From contig CM057472.1 of NCBI GenBank assembly GCA_030035585.1, positions 94,299,601 through 94,363,600 on the forward strand: DNA of 64,000 bases, written 5' to 3'. Below the pieces are notes generated by a model, which saw only the letters and a list, made by a program, of their open reading frames with translations, had not been told where the DNA came from and did not search any database. This DNA comes from Dugong dugon. Taxonomy: Eukaryota > Chordata > Mammalia > Sirenia > Dugongidae. A program made the translations under genes and the position numbers. Shown one piece after another: positions 35,457 through 45,620 of the stretch. Each line of letters starts with the position of its first letter. Position 1 is the first letter of the stretch.

Positions 35457-36240
35457 TTTTAAAGTCAGTGAAAACAATAAACTATCTTCAGAAACAGACA
35501 ACTAGAGAAGGCGCATCAACAATTCATTTTAGCTCATAAAATATGATAATGAAAAAGAGTAACAGCAAACATTAAAGGAGCAGGGATGTGGTATAAAGGA
35601 GATGATGACAGGGTTTGACTGGTGTTTTCCCTGAGAAAATGTTAAAAAATTATCTGCTAAATGGGCAGCTTCTGTCTGGAGGTGAGATGAGAAGGCAGAG
35701 AGGGTTAGGAGCTGGATGAATGGATATCGGAAATCAGGGGTGGAAAGGAGGAGTGTGTTGTCACAGTATAGGGAGAGCAATTAGGGTCACATAACAATGT
35801 ATGTATAAATTTTTGTATGAGAGACGAACTGGAATTGTAAACTTGCATTTAAACTACAACAATAAAAAAAAAAGAAAAGTGGATGACAAAATTGCTAAGA
35901 TAAGAGGACTCTTACTAATGCACACTGAAATGAAGCACGTTGAGAAATACCTTTGGCATCTTTTGTCAGAGTGATTGTTTTCAAAATCGAAATAAGTCTT
36001 TTGTAACTGTGGCATTCTCGTGCTTCCTGCAGCAGCTGCCAAATGTGTGAACAGTATAGATAGGTTATTGTGCATTGAACCAAGTCTTAAATATGTAAAT
36101 AAATCTCGAGGAAAGCACAGTATTGCAGATGGAAACCTCTGCTTTTCCCAATATTCTCTATCTTGTAGACTTTTAGACTCTAAAAAGACAAAATTGGGTA
36201 GTAGTTGTTCAAAATGGTGTAGTGGCTTTATTCAAGGTAC
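35457..36240. other. Single-copy DNA
   Basis: 35,530-35,880 may hold an old L1-like 3' end ('aactggaattgtaaacttgc', 'caataaaaaaaaaagaaa') but it is too degraded to call. No gene. Confidence 0.4.
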
Positions 36241-36404
36241 CAAACCGAACCAGGCCTGTTGCCATCGAGTCCATTCCGACTCATGGTGACCTGTAGGATA
36301 GAGTGGAACTGCCCCATAGGGTTTCCAAGGAGCGGCTGGTGGATTTGAACTGCTGACCTTTGGGTTGGCAGCTAAGCTTTTAATCACTGTGTCATCAGGG
36401 CTCC
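36241..36404 (-). mobile_element. AfroSINE type A, short subtype
   Basis: Antisense, 'aaccaggcctgttgccatcg' to 'catcagggctccc'. Well-preserved 'ccatagggtttccaaggagc' block. Confidence 0.88.
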
Positions 36405-36894
36405 CTTAAAAATGTTTTCTAAAAGTAAGGAGGAAGTGGAGAGCGTAAACCTCAAGGACACCGAAATGGAGAAGAACCCAGGCGTAACTAAGGCTAGGCA
36501 GGGAGGGCACGTGACGTGGGCGTTGCTCGAGGAGGGGCACTAATGAACGGTTTCTATTAGCCATTGCAGTTTCCACTGCCAGCTATGAGATATCATTCAA
36601 CAATTTAAAACTAATTGCCATAGGCACTATTTTCCATAGATAGGCTCCTGAAAGAACATAGAAATAAAAACATTCCTAACACAGGATTGGGAGTTTTTTT
36701 TAACACCTTTAAAAATACTTGTATATTTGCAGTGTGGGAAATCCATTTCTCAACATAAATTTATTACATATACAAACTGCAGAATTATTGGGAGAATGGG
36801 CATGTTTTAGAGAATTAGTGGGACAAAGAGCTAGAGTTATGAGTCCAAATTTCCAGAGGTGAAGAATGCCAAACTAAGGAATTGTTACTTTAGT

Positions 36895-36990
36895 CCAGGA
36901 GTCTTCAAAGTATGGCCCACCCTGCCTGTTTTATAAATAAAGCTTTATTGGAACACACGCACACAAAAATTGTCTCCTTCTACTGGCAGT
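36895..36990. mobile_element. hAT-type MER relic
   Basis: 'tataaataaagctttattgg' followed by 'aacacacgcacac' and 'gtctccttctactggcag' matches a familiar MER-class hAT sequence. Fragment only. Confidence 0.5.
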
Positions 36991-37626
36991 TATGACTATA
37001 AGAAAAAAAGAAATCAGAGGAAGCAGTGTTAATGGTGAAGAGTCAGAGGTAGGAACTGAAGCTACCTAGAAGAATGGCTTCTTGCATGCATGCTCAGACA
37101 CCAACCTGTGGGCTGACCCCCCACCCCCAGCCCCTGTGATATCTGGGTCACTGGGCTCACTGCTCCTGTTAATAGAATCTACGTGAAGACTCTGGAAGTG
37201 CCTCAGATCTTTATTGTTAGAAAATAGACCATTAAAAAACAATTGTTTTGTATGGAATAGGGTTGACATTTTGTTCCTTCTGGATTCCTTCTGGATTGAT
37301 TACATGTAAATACTTTGTAAAAGCAAGTCTGTTTTGAGTATCTGATGGTGGTCAGGATCATTGTAGACTGATTAGGAAGATAAAGATAAAGTGAGCATAT
37401 AAAGGTTCTCTTTTCAAAGACTGCACTATCCAATTACCAGGAACAAATTCAAATATGTGATGCAACTGTAGAAAAGTGTTCAAAAGAAAGTGTACAATGA
37501 ATGTCCAAAATGTATGAGATAATCTTATGAATTGAGGAGCAAACCTCTAAGACAGAAAGCTGACTGAATTCATAAGGGAAGATCAAAATAGAACTGAAAA
37601 GCTTTGGATGAGTAGAAATGGTGGAA
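36991..37626. other. Single-copy DNA
   Basis: No gene or repeat recognised. A short direct repeat 'ccttctggatt' occurs twice at 37,277-37,297. Confidence 0.45.
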
Positions 37627-37812
37627 TAGTCCAGGCTCTGGAGACAGATGCCAGAATCCAACTGACATGACTTTTCTGTGCCTCATTTGTTTCATGTGCA
37701 TTATGGGAAATATAATAGTAGCTACCCCATTGGATTTAAACAGGTAATAGAAATTTAAATAGGGCTTGATGCTAGGTAAGTACTCAAAAAATGTTGGCCA
37801 TTATTTTGTTAT
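37627..37812 (+). mobile_element. MIR
   Basis: 'ccaggctctggagacagatg', 'ttctgtgcctcatttg', 'taatagtagctacccc' and 'gtaagtactcaaaaaatg' give head to tail of a MIR. Confidence 0.78.
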
Positions 37813-38905
37813 TGTAATTCCAGTTTTGTTTATGCACTGGGTATTGAGGCAGAAACGAAATTTAAGATGCTTCGGAATCCAAGAATGGCTTCACTCGGGT
37901 AGAGATGTTGGCAAGAATGTATAAAGCGGTTACTTTCATTGGAGGTTGGGATAATCAGATGCACTTGAGGAGTTTGTTAAACTACCACATTCCACTCTTC
38001 TCTGTCCTCCCACCCAACACATATTTGAATACAGCCACCTCACATCTATTTTAAAATAGCCTCTTTGTTGTTATTGATGGGAGTGTGGGAGTGTTAATGT
38101 ATTCCTCATATATATTGGGGAAGAGTAAAGTATTGAGAAAAATTCACATGTTCAGAAAATATTTAGTAAGAACCAAGAATAGGCCTGGCATTGTGTGCTA
38201 CCATTGGCATAAAGGAAAAGTTACATTCCTAGGGAGAGACAAACTTTATTTGGGAGACACTATTATCTACTCAATAAAAGACTGCATTTTTTCCAATGTT
38301 ACAATTAGCTCTGAGCTAGCACAAGATCTGGCATATAGCAAAAACCCAGAAAAAATGTTAGCTTCTTCCCCAGATTTATCAACCCCTTAATTTGAATCAG
38401 AAGCACTATGAAGATCAAGTTGAGTAAACCCATTGCTGTCCAGCCAATTCCAACTCATAGCGACTCTATGGTTGGGTAGGCCTCCCTAAACTCATTGAAG
38501 TAGGCAAGGATTACGGAGGGCTTGATCTGTAAGCTCCTAACTGAGCATAAGGGGTGTTATTTGCATTCAGGCTTCTAAGCTTCTGCAGGTGCAAGAGGGT
38601 TATTTGGTGAGATTTAGAACTGGATACCCTGCTTTGCATACTAACCTTTGAGATAATAGAGCAGAATATATTACTTCCCCAGTTGAACAGAGTCTGAGTA
38701 CGTATACCTGCCAGAACCTTCACATACTGGCAAGGAATGCAACACGTGGTGACAGTAGCCTCAAAGGCCAGTCCTGTGAGAGTGGACGTTCACAGTAGGA
38801 ATCTCCTTCAGGTCAAATGATTTGCTAAAACATGTCGACTGGTCTGTTCAAAACTAGCCTGCAAATATGACCTCCCAGGATAGAAGTCTCCAAGTGCTTC
38901 TAGAC
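37813..38905. other. Single-copy DNA with old scraps
   Basis: Apart from the SINE fragment at 38,427 and a possible MER5-like scrap near 37,945-37,990, nothing recognised. The 101-codon plus frame at 38,085-38,390 shows no domain. Confidence 0.45.
38427..38475 (-). mobile_element. AfroSINE fragment
   Basis: Only the 3' part of a type A copy: 'aacccattgctgtccagcc' and 'ccaactcatagcgactctat'. The rest is absent, consistent with 5' truncation. Confidence 0.65.
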
Positions 38906-39109
38906 CAGGGTTTCTCAACCTTGGCACCACTGGCATTTTGGACTGAATAATTCTTTGTTGTGGGGGTTGTTCCATGCATCATAAGATATTTATTAGCATC
39001 CCTGGCCTCTACTCAGTGGTATTCAATCGGTTGTGACAAACAAAAATGTCTTTAGACATTGTGGAATATCCCATGGGACACAAAAGCAAACCCTGGGTGA
39101 GAACCACTG
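38906..39109. mobile_element. MER20-like hAT element
   Basis: 204 bp with inverted ends cagggtttctcaacc and ggtgagaaccactg. Inside are 'ttctttgttgtgggggttg', 'agcatccctggcctctac' and 'aaaatgtctttagacattg', all MER20 blocks. Flanks ttctagac and ctctaggc are a plausible diverged 8-bp hAT duplication. Confidence 0.78.
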
Positions 39110-39394
39110 CTCTAGGCTTATGAGACGTAAACATCTATTTCAGCTTCATGTTTATAAACATTTCTATTTTATTTTAATAAACATATATTTCAGTGATCTA
39201 GCGATATTGGCAGAGGTAAACCGAGTTGCTTCAGGGGGCATTTAGAGGAGAAAGTGACAATTATGTCAAGGATTACTACTAATGGACTGAAGCAGGTGTG
39301 TATCAATATGGCAAAAAGAAGGATGTGTGACTAGAGATAGTTTAAGATTGGGAGAAGATTAACAGGGCTCACTAGGAAGAGAGGGGGCTGCACT

Positions 39395-40192
39395 GGTGTA
39401 TATTTCCCAAAAAAGCTAGAACCCAAGCTCTATGGATAATGAATCCTCTATTGGATCCAATGTATCAAATGGTTGGTTCAGAAAACTAGGTGTGCTAAAA
39501 CCTAAAGAAAATGTTCTACATCCGACTGTGATGAGTAGTGTCTGGGATCTTAAAGCTAGCAAGCAGCCATCTAAGATACATCTACTTGTCCCATCCTGAA
39601 TAAAGCAAAAGAGAATGAGGAAAACCAAAGACACAAGGGAAAGATAAGTTCAGAGGACTAATGGACCACAACTGCCACCAGATTGAGCCCAAAACAACTA
39701 GATGGTGCCCAGTTACCACCACTGACTGCTCTGGCAGGGCTCACGGTAGAGGGTTCCGAAGAGAGCGGGAGAAAAATGTAGAACTAAATTCAAATTCACA
39801 CGCACACAAAAGATGATGCTTGCTGGTCTGACAGGACTGGAAAAACCCTGGGAATATAGCCCCCGGGCACCCTTTTAACTCAGTACTGAAGTCACTCCTG
39901 AGGTTCTCCCTTCAACCAAAGATTAGACAGGTCTAACACACGTGAGGAACATGCTTTGTCGTTCAGCGATGTATATGAGAAGAATGGGCACATCAGCCCA
40001 AAAGCAAAGACAGGAAGGCAGGAAGGGACAGGAAAACTGGACAAATGGAAACAGGGAACCCTGAGTGGAGAAGGGGAGAGTGCTGACACATCGCTGGGCT
40101 GGCAACCAATGTTGTAAAACAATTTGTGTATTAACTCTTTAAAGAGAAACTAATTTGCTCTGTAAACTTTCACCTAAAGCACAATTTAAAAC
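39395..40192 (+). mobile_element. L1 3' UTR, 5'-truncated
   Basis: Resembles 52,560-53,780 of the full-length block ('gagtagtgtctgggatc', 'gccatctaagata', 'ctgctctggcagggctc', 'caccctttt'). Ends in an A-rich tail that has grown into (GAAA)n at 40,193-40,211. Confidence 0.82.
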
Positions 40193-40212
40193 AAGAAAGA
40201 AAGAAAGAAAAC

Positions 40213-41587
40213 TAAGTGTGCTAGATGTATTAATCCCTGCCCCGGTGGTCCTCAAATTCACCTTCTACCTAAAACCACACGTAAAGCTCTCTGCTTTATC
40301 TAAGTCCATTTACTTAATGAACCAAAGGCAGTGGGCACTTGGCAGCAGGCTATGAGATGTGGTTGTGGAAACAGGAGCTGAGTCAATCAGATTTCCTCTG
40401 TGTAGAGTATAAGCTGGAAGGACAAACTGAATTTGAAAACTGGAAATTGACAGCGTGGAGCAGACAAGATGCTGAGTCAAGTTAATGGAAGAATTCCAAT
40501 GCGAAAATTTTATGGTCTGATCTAATGCTAGCCCTGCCCTTCCTGGCTTCCCAGTGGTTGGGATTCTCCTAGGTTACGTCTGCTTGTAGCCTTACAATAA
40601 TCCCTGTTGCTTGTGCTAACTTGAGTGTGTCTTGCTTCTGGCAGACAAATATGCCTATTTTAAACATAAGAGTTTTACCAACTCCATGGAAAATCTGAGT
40701 AAGATATTGGGAAGCAATGTTCACAAACAGAAAACTTTATTTTTTTTTCTTTTATAGGTTCTCTGATGTCAGGATGAGTGTGAAGATGTTATTCACTGTT
40801 CTATTTACCTTCACGACTCTATAAGCTGTCAATGCTGATGTTACAAAGACAAGTATGGCATATATTTGACAAAGGCACTTTCTCGGTAGTGACTGTAAAG
40901 TATATGTACAGCATTAATTTTTATATGTGTATTGCCTTAGTAAATTAATTTTGAAACAAATGCTGACATTATGTGAGTACACTGCAGTGAAATGTTATTG
41001 CAAAGAACTGCTTTTATTTCACCTGAAATAGTCTTCCACCGTGATTTAACAAATTAGATTTACTCATGGCAATGGGAAGTAGGAAGTACCTTTCATAGAA
41101 CTGTCAATACCAAAAGCTAGTGACTAATGGTACATTTGTGGTCACCTTGTTTGCTATGTTGAATATGCCACTGTCTTTTCCCTTCTGGCTTCTCTGAACT
41201 ATTCCATAACATGAGAGTTAAAAATATCCGCTTACAGGAAGGTGAGTGGTGATCTATTCCTCAGGTAGGGCTCAAATTAAGAATGTTCTCTCAGGTATGG
41301 GAAGGGCTAGGTTTAAGAGGCTCTTTGCACATCCCAGATAAGTTCAGTTTCCCTTCTCAGGCAAAACATGCGGGTCCTGCAGATTAATTTATTGGAATTG
41401 TTGTATAACATCCAGAGGTGACTCACCAGCCAGGACAGTATGGACAGCCCTTCTGAAAAATAAATATGGTCATATTATCACTGGTGATCTGGTACTTAGA
41501 GAACAGCCAAAAATTACAACGGAAAAAAAAAAAATCATAAAACTCCACATGCTGTTATCCAAAGAGGAACCCAGTGTGTTCATCCAA
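40213..41587. other. Single-copy DNA
   Basis: Holds the possible decayed exon at 40,758-40,852. No other coding signal or repeat recognised. Confidence 0.45.
40758..40852 (+). pseudogene. Possible decayed signal-peptide exon
   Basis: A polypyrimidine run and AG (40,740-40,757) precede 95 bp containing ATG 40,774 in fair Kozak context (A at -3). The frame reads MSVKMLFTVLFTFTTL, then TAA (40,822-40,824), then AVNADVTKT, followed by a GT at 40,853 (gtatgg). Without the stop it would look like a hydrophobic signal peptide with a small-residue cleavage site and a donor. No following exon was found nearby, and I recognise no family. It may be chance. Confidence 0.25.
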
Positions 41588-41792
41588 CAACTCACTGCTG
41601 TAAGTAGATTTAATTCTGACTCATAGCAACCCTATAATACAGAGTAGAAATTCTCCATAGGGTTTCCAAGGCTGTAAATGTTTGTGGAAGCAGACTGCCA
41701 CATCTTTCTCCCATGGAGCAGCTGGTGGGTTCAAATCTCCAACTTTTTGGTTAGCAGCCGAGTGCTTTAACTACTGAGCCACCAGGGCTTCT
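41588..41792 (-). mobile_element. AfroSINE type A, long subtype
   Basis: Antisense, 'actcactgctgtaagtag' to 'gccaccagggcttc', with 'gcagactgccacatctttc'. Complete but about 15% diverged by eye. Confidence 0.87.
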
Positions 41793-41897
41793 TTAAAGTG
41801 TTCGTAGTCTTATAAATTACAGGTGGCCAAATTTTCCTCATTTTAAAAAAAATTAAATAATTAGGACTGTTGTACATACTTCTATAACCTGGAACTG

Positions 41898-41899
<2 letters not shown>

Positions 41900-41928
<29 letters not shown>

Positions 41929-41929
41929 G
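41900..41929. repeat. Poly(T) tract
   Basis: Uninterrupted run of about 28 T, not attached to a recognised antisense retroelement. Confidence 0.95.
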
Positions 41930-42249
41930 GTATGTGTTTTAAAATAGGGCTAGCCAGTGCCTTTTTTTAATGAGAACTGTATAAATAGCATCACCAGTTA
42001 AGAATTCTTAGACTAGGATTGAGAAAAATGTTCTTCTTTGATCCTTCCCCTACAACGTGTCTGCTGCATTTAAGTGACAATAAATGTTATTAGAAGAGAG
42101 GCCCAATATGACAGCAATGTCATGTACTGCCTTATTTTTTAATGATCCATTAGATAACTGCTTTGGTTGGTGTGGAGATTAGCAAAGATAAAAGGAACAC
42201 ACCTACCATTCATTTAAGTTTTCTCTTGGTATTTGTATGCAGATTGCCA

Positions 42250-42423
42250 AATCAAACCAAACCAAACCAAACTTGTTACTGTTGAGTCCGTCTCATAGTG
42301 ACCCTATATAGGAGAGAGTAGAACTGCCCCCATAGGATTTCCAAAGAGCAGCTAGTGGATTCCAACAGCTGACCTTTTTGGTTAGCAGCCATAGCTCTTA
42401 ATCACTGCACCACCAGAGCTCCA
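42250..42423 (-). mobile_element. AfroSINE type A, short subtype, perfect 10-bp TSD
   Basis: Antisense copy preceded by an (accaa)n-like tail. cagattgcca is repeated exactly at 42,240-42,249 and 42,424-42,433. Confidence 0.92.
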
Positions 42424-42484
42424 CAGATTGCCATATAGGAGAAGAAAATGTCTTTATACTCTAGACACTTATACTGTAAATCAC

Positions 42485-42650
42485 AACCCACCCGTTGCTA
42501 TCCAGTCGATTCCAACTCATAGGGACCCTATAGGACAGGATAGAACATCCCCATAGGGTTTCCAGGGCTATAAATCTTTAGGGGAGTAGACTGCCACGTC
42601 TTTCTTCCATGGAGCAGTTGGTGGATCTGAACCACTTAACCACTGTGCCT
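42485..42650 (-). mobile_element. AfroSINE type A, long subtype, damaged
   Basis: Antisense, 'acccgttgctatccagtcg' to 'ccacttaaccactgtgcc', with 'agactgccacgtctttc'. About 25 bp around the B box are missing. Confidence 0.82.
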
Positions 42651-42827
42651 TAGTGTGAATCAGAGGTCCTTAAAGTGGGTTTTAAAAATCCCACAGCACG
42701 TGCTAGCTGATCCCAGAATTTGAGAAATTAAGTATTTGAATTTCTATTTGTATTTATTTGATTATTGTCTTTTAACATTCTTTATTTCTGTTTTTATGTG
42801 TTATAATCTACATAATATATTAAACTC

Positions 42828-42940
42828 ACCACCACCAAGTCAATTCTTACTCATAGCTACCTATAGGACAGAGTAGAGCTGCCCCATAGGGTTTCCAAGG
42901 CTGTAAATCTTTACAGAAGCAGACTGCCACAGCTTTCTAA
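42828..42940 (-). mobile_element. AfroSINE type A, long subtype, 5'-truncated
   Basis: Antisense partial copy: 'ccaccaccaagtcaattc' to 'gcagactgccacagctttct'. The tRNA-like head is missing. Confidence 0.8.
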
Positions 42941-42970
42941 TGTATATATTAAGACACTAATATAATATAT

Positions 42971-43022
42971 GCTGTAGGGTTGCTATGAGTCAGAACTGAC
43001 TCAATGGCACATAACAACAACA
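42971..43022 (+). mobile_element. RTE 3'-end fragment
   Basis: 'agggttgctatgagtcag' followed by 'gactcaatggcac' and 'ataacaacaac', the last ~50 bp of an RTE. Confidence 0.65.
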
Positions 43023-43034
43023 GTATATGTATAG

Positions 43035-43078
43035 TGTTTATGGGTAGGAATCAACTCGATGGCAACGGGTTTACTTTT
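43035..43078 (+). mobile_element. AfroSINE 3'-end fragment
   Basis: 'gtttatgggtaggaatcaac' followed by 'tcgatggcaacgggttta', the sense 3' end of a SINE directly behind a short RTE 3' fragment. Confidence 0.6.
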
Positions 43079-43849
43079 TTGGTATTTAAAAATAAATGTG
43101 TATTTTTTTATTAGGGGTGTTTCCTGAAGAAGATGGTCATCAAAGAAGTTTGGAGACCACTGAAAAAGACAATTTTCCCTTTGCTTTTTGGTAGTCAATA
43201 ACCTTTATTTCCATTTTAATGAGGAGAAATTTCACATTTAAGGAGTATGCTGCCTTTACAAAATAAGGTTTTTTGTTTCCAAACAATCAAATGTGTGGAA
43301 TGACCTTCTCTTCATCCACCTCCTGGTCCAGACCCTCGGCTTCAGGTAACACAGTATATTTCATTCAGATTATGTCATGCCATCCTCCAAACGAGTTTCC
43401 TTTAGATTCCCTAGGTTTCTGGTTCAGCAAGCGGGCTATTTCTCCTATATTTTGGCTATTATTCACATGCTATAAACTACAAAGCATTTTATTTTCTTCT
43501 GTACTTAATGCAGTTTTAGAAGAAAGCTATCATCTCCTTTTGACAAATCTTTATTTACTTATGTTCCATCTTTTGTCTTAAGAGCCAAAATACTTAAGTG
43601 ATCTATAGCACAACAGCTGCTTTCCAGAACCCTGAGGAATGACTCCTTATGGACAGCTATGTTTGATACAGTCAGGTTCACCATTCTTGTGTGGGACCTC
43701 TGATTTTGTTGTTTTTGCTGAAACTCGTTCCCCTAAGTGTTATGTTGTTATCTTATCAGTATGATAATAATTTTCATATGTGGGTGACTTGACGGTAACA
43801 GTCATTACTGTTTGAATTGGTTATTGTTTTCCTCATCATAAAAAAAGAA
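43079..43849. other. Single-copy DNA
   Basis: A 102-codon plus frame (43,273-43,581) has no recognised motif. No repeat called. Confidence 0.45.
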
Positions 43850-44039
43850 AAAGTTGATTCTGACACATGACAGCCCTATGTGTGTCAGAGTAGAATTGCA
43901 TTTCATAGGGTTTTCAATGGCCAACTTTTTGTAAGTAGATATCCAGGTATTTCTTCTGAGGCACCTCTGGGTGGACTCAAACCACCAGTCAAATTTTAGT
44001 TAGTAGCCAAGCCTTTAACCATTAGCACCACCCAAGTGG
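43850..44039 (-). mobile_element. AfroSINE type B
   Basis: Antisense, 'aaagttgattctgacac' to 'agcaccacccaagtgg'. Includes the type-B block 'tgtgtcagagtagaattgc'. Confidence 0.85.
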
Positions 44040-44605
44040 CCTATTTTTCTCAGTGTAAAAGTCATAAATACTGATGTGGTCCAGCCACACATGTTCCTCA
44101 GGATCACAGGAGAGAGATACAGATACAAGGTAGCTAACATACAATGAGCCTAGACAGCGTACCTCCCAACTCAGTAGGATCCAGCAGCTTTGGTGCTTTT
44201 CCATTAAGCTGAGTCAAATAATCTACCAGCTCTCATTATTGACCCTGACAATACATTTCCATAGTAGCAGACTGGCTTGGATGTGTATGGCACTGTTTGC
44301 TCTGTCTACAGCACATTTATTGAACAGAGTTTGAACCAGCCACTTCAGATAGTGCAAATTGTTTTGATACAAAAAGAAGTATGAAAATTACTTATGAGCC
44401 TTTTTCCAGAAATAGTCCCTATTAAAAATTTGATGAAAGTTCTGGTAATTTAATGTTGCATTTTGGTGTTCACCCCAGTTATTCAATACTCTTAGTAAAG
44501 ATGCATCATAAGAGCTGTAAATAATCCATCCATAAATACATTTAAACAGAATCCTAGTACTGGACATTCAAGCTAAACTTTTACTTATTTGCTCATTATG
44601 TTATT
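44040..44605. other. Single-copy DNA
   Basis: Nothing recognised. Confidence 0.45.
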
Positions 44606-44616
44606 ATTATAACTTT

Positions 44617-44934
44617 GGAGTCCCTGGGTGGTGCAAATAGTTAACCTGCTCGGCTGCTAACTGAACAACTGAAGGTTCAAGTCAACCCAGAGGCGCCTCA
44701 GAAGAAAGGCCTGGTGATCTACTTTCAAAAAATCAGCCATCAAAACCCTGTGGAGCACAGTTCTGCCAAATTAAACCAAAACAAACCCATTACCATTGAG
44801 TCTGTCTCATAGTGACCCTGTGTAGGAGAGAGTAGAACTGCCCCATAGGATTTCCAAGGAGCAGCTAGTGGATTTGAACTGCTGACGTATATAGGGTCGC
44901 TATGAGTCAGAATTCACTCGATGGCAACTGATTT
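44617..44934 (+). mobile_element. AfroSINE type B, split by another SINE
   Basis: Sense type B in two pieces, 44,617-44,765 and about 44,883-44,934 ('agggtcgctatgagtcag'). Flanking attataacttt (44,606-44,616) and attataaattt (44,935-44,945) form an 11-bp duplication with one mismatch, so both pieces are one insertion. Confidence 0.88.
44766..44887 (-). mobile_element. AfroSINE type A nested in a type B SINE
   Basis: Antisense, 'aaattaaaccaaaacaaacc' to 'gatttgaactgctgac'. Its tRNA-like head is absent, and the junction falls at 'ctgac', which the host SINE also has at this point, suggesting 5' truncation resolved at microhomology. Confidence 0.82.
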
Positions 44935-44945
44935 ATTATAAATTT

Positions 44946-45549
44946 AGTTGTAATATACAGTTTATTATATAAATCTTTGTGCAAGTTCTTTATACATTTA
45001 AAATGGAGTCCAAAGAAGATCATTACTGGGGAAAAGGGTATGAATTTAAGTTTTATAATTGACCAGATTTTACTATGCTTTCTAAGAGTTATACCAATTT
45101 CTGCTCATAACAGCAAGTTGATAATATCTGCTGCAGTCATGGTAAAATTAAATGTTGTAAATTTTCTTAAAATACTATTTTTAGGAGTGAAGACTAATAT
45201 ATCATTTCATTTATATTACTGTAAACAATTTTCAATTTTTAGTTATTAATATGTTTTCCTCTGGGGATGATCCTTTCTTGCCCTTTGTCAACTCTCCAAT
45301 TGTAAATGACCCTATAATCTATAAATGATTATACTTGTATCTTATTGTCAGTAATATTTTTATCTATTGTCTTTTTTCAGTGGCTAGGCTTTTTGCAAAA
45401 ATATTTAAAAACAATGGTGATAGCAGTCACCCTCGTTTTACTCATTACTATTTTGTTAGTGTGCCCAGTACAGTGTTTTATAAATTTCTGTTCATGAATC
45501 ATTAGTGGATCACAAACCAAATTTAGCAATTTCTGACTAGCTTTTATTA
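44946..45549. other. AT-rich DNA, possibly old L1
   Basis: The tone of the sequence ('caagttctttatacattt', 'ggtgatagcagtcaccctcg') suggests a very old antisense L1, but no block is clear enough to annotate. Confidence 0.3.
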
Positions 45550-45620
45550 AAAAAAAAAAAGGCAACTTTTTATTTTGAGTTAATTGTAGAGTCACATGTA
45601 GTTGTTTAAAAATAATACAG
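45550..45620 (-). mobile_element. Ancient L1 3' relic, left half
   Basis: 'ttttattttgagttaattg' and 'agttgtttaaaaataatacag' resemble the antisense 3' part of old mammalian L1s. It continues at 53,785 after the young L1 block, so this is the target into which that block inserted. Confidence 0.55.
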
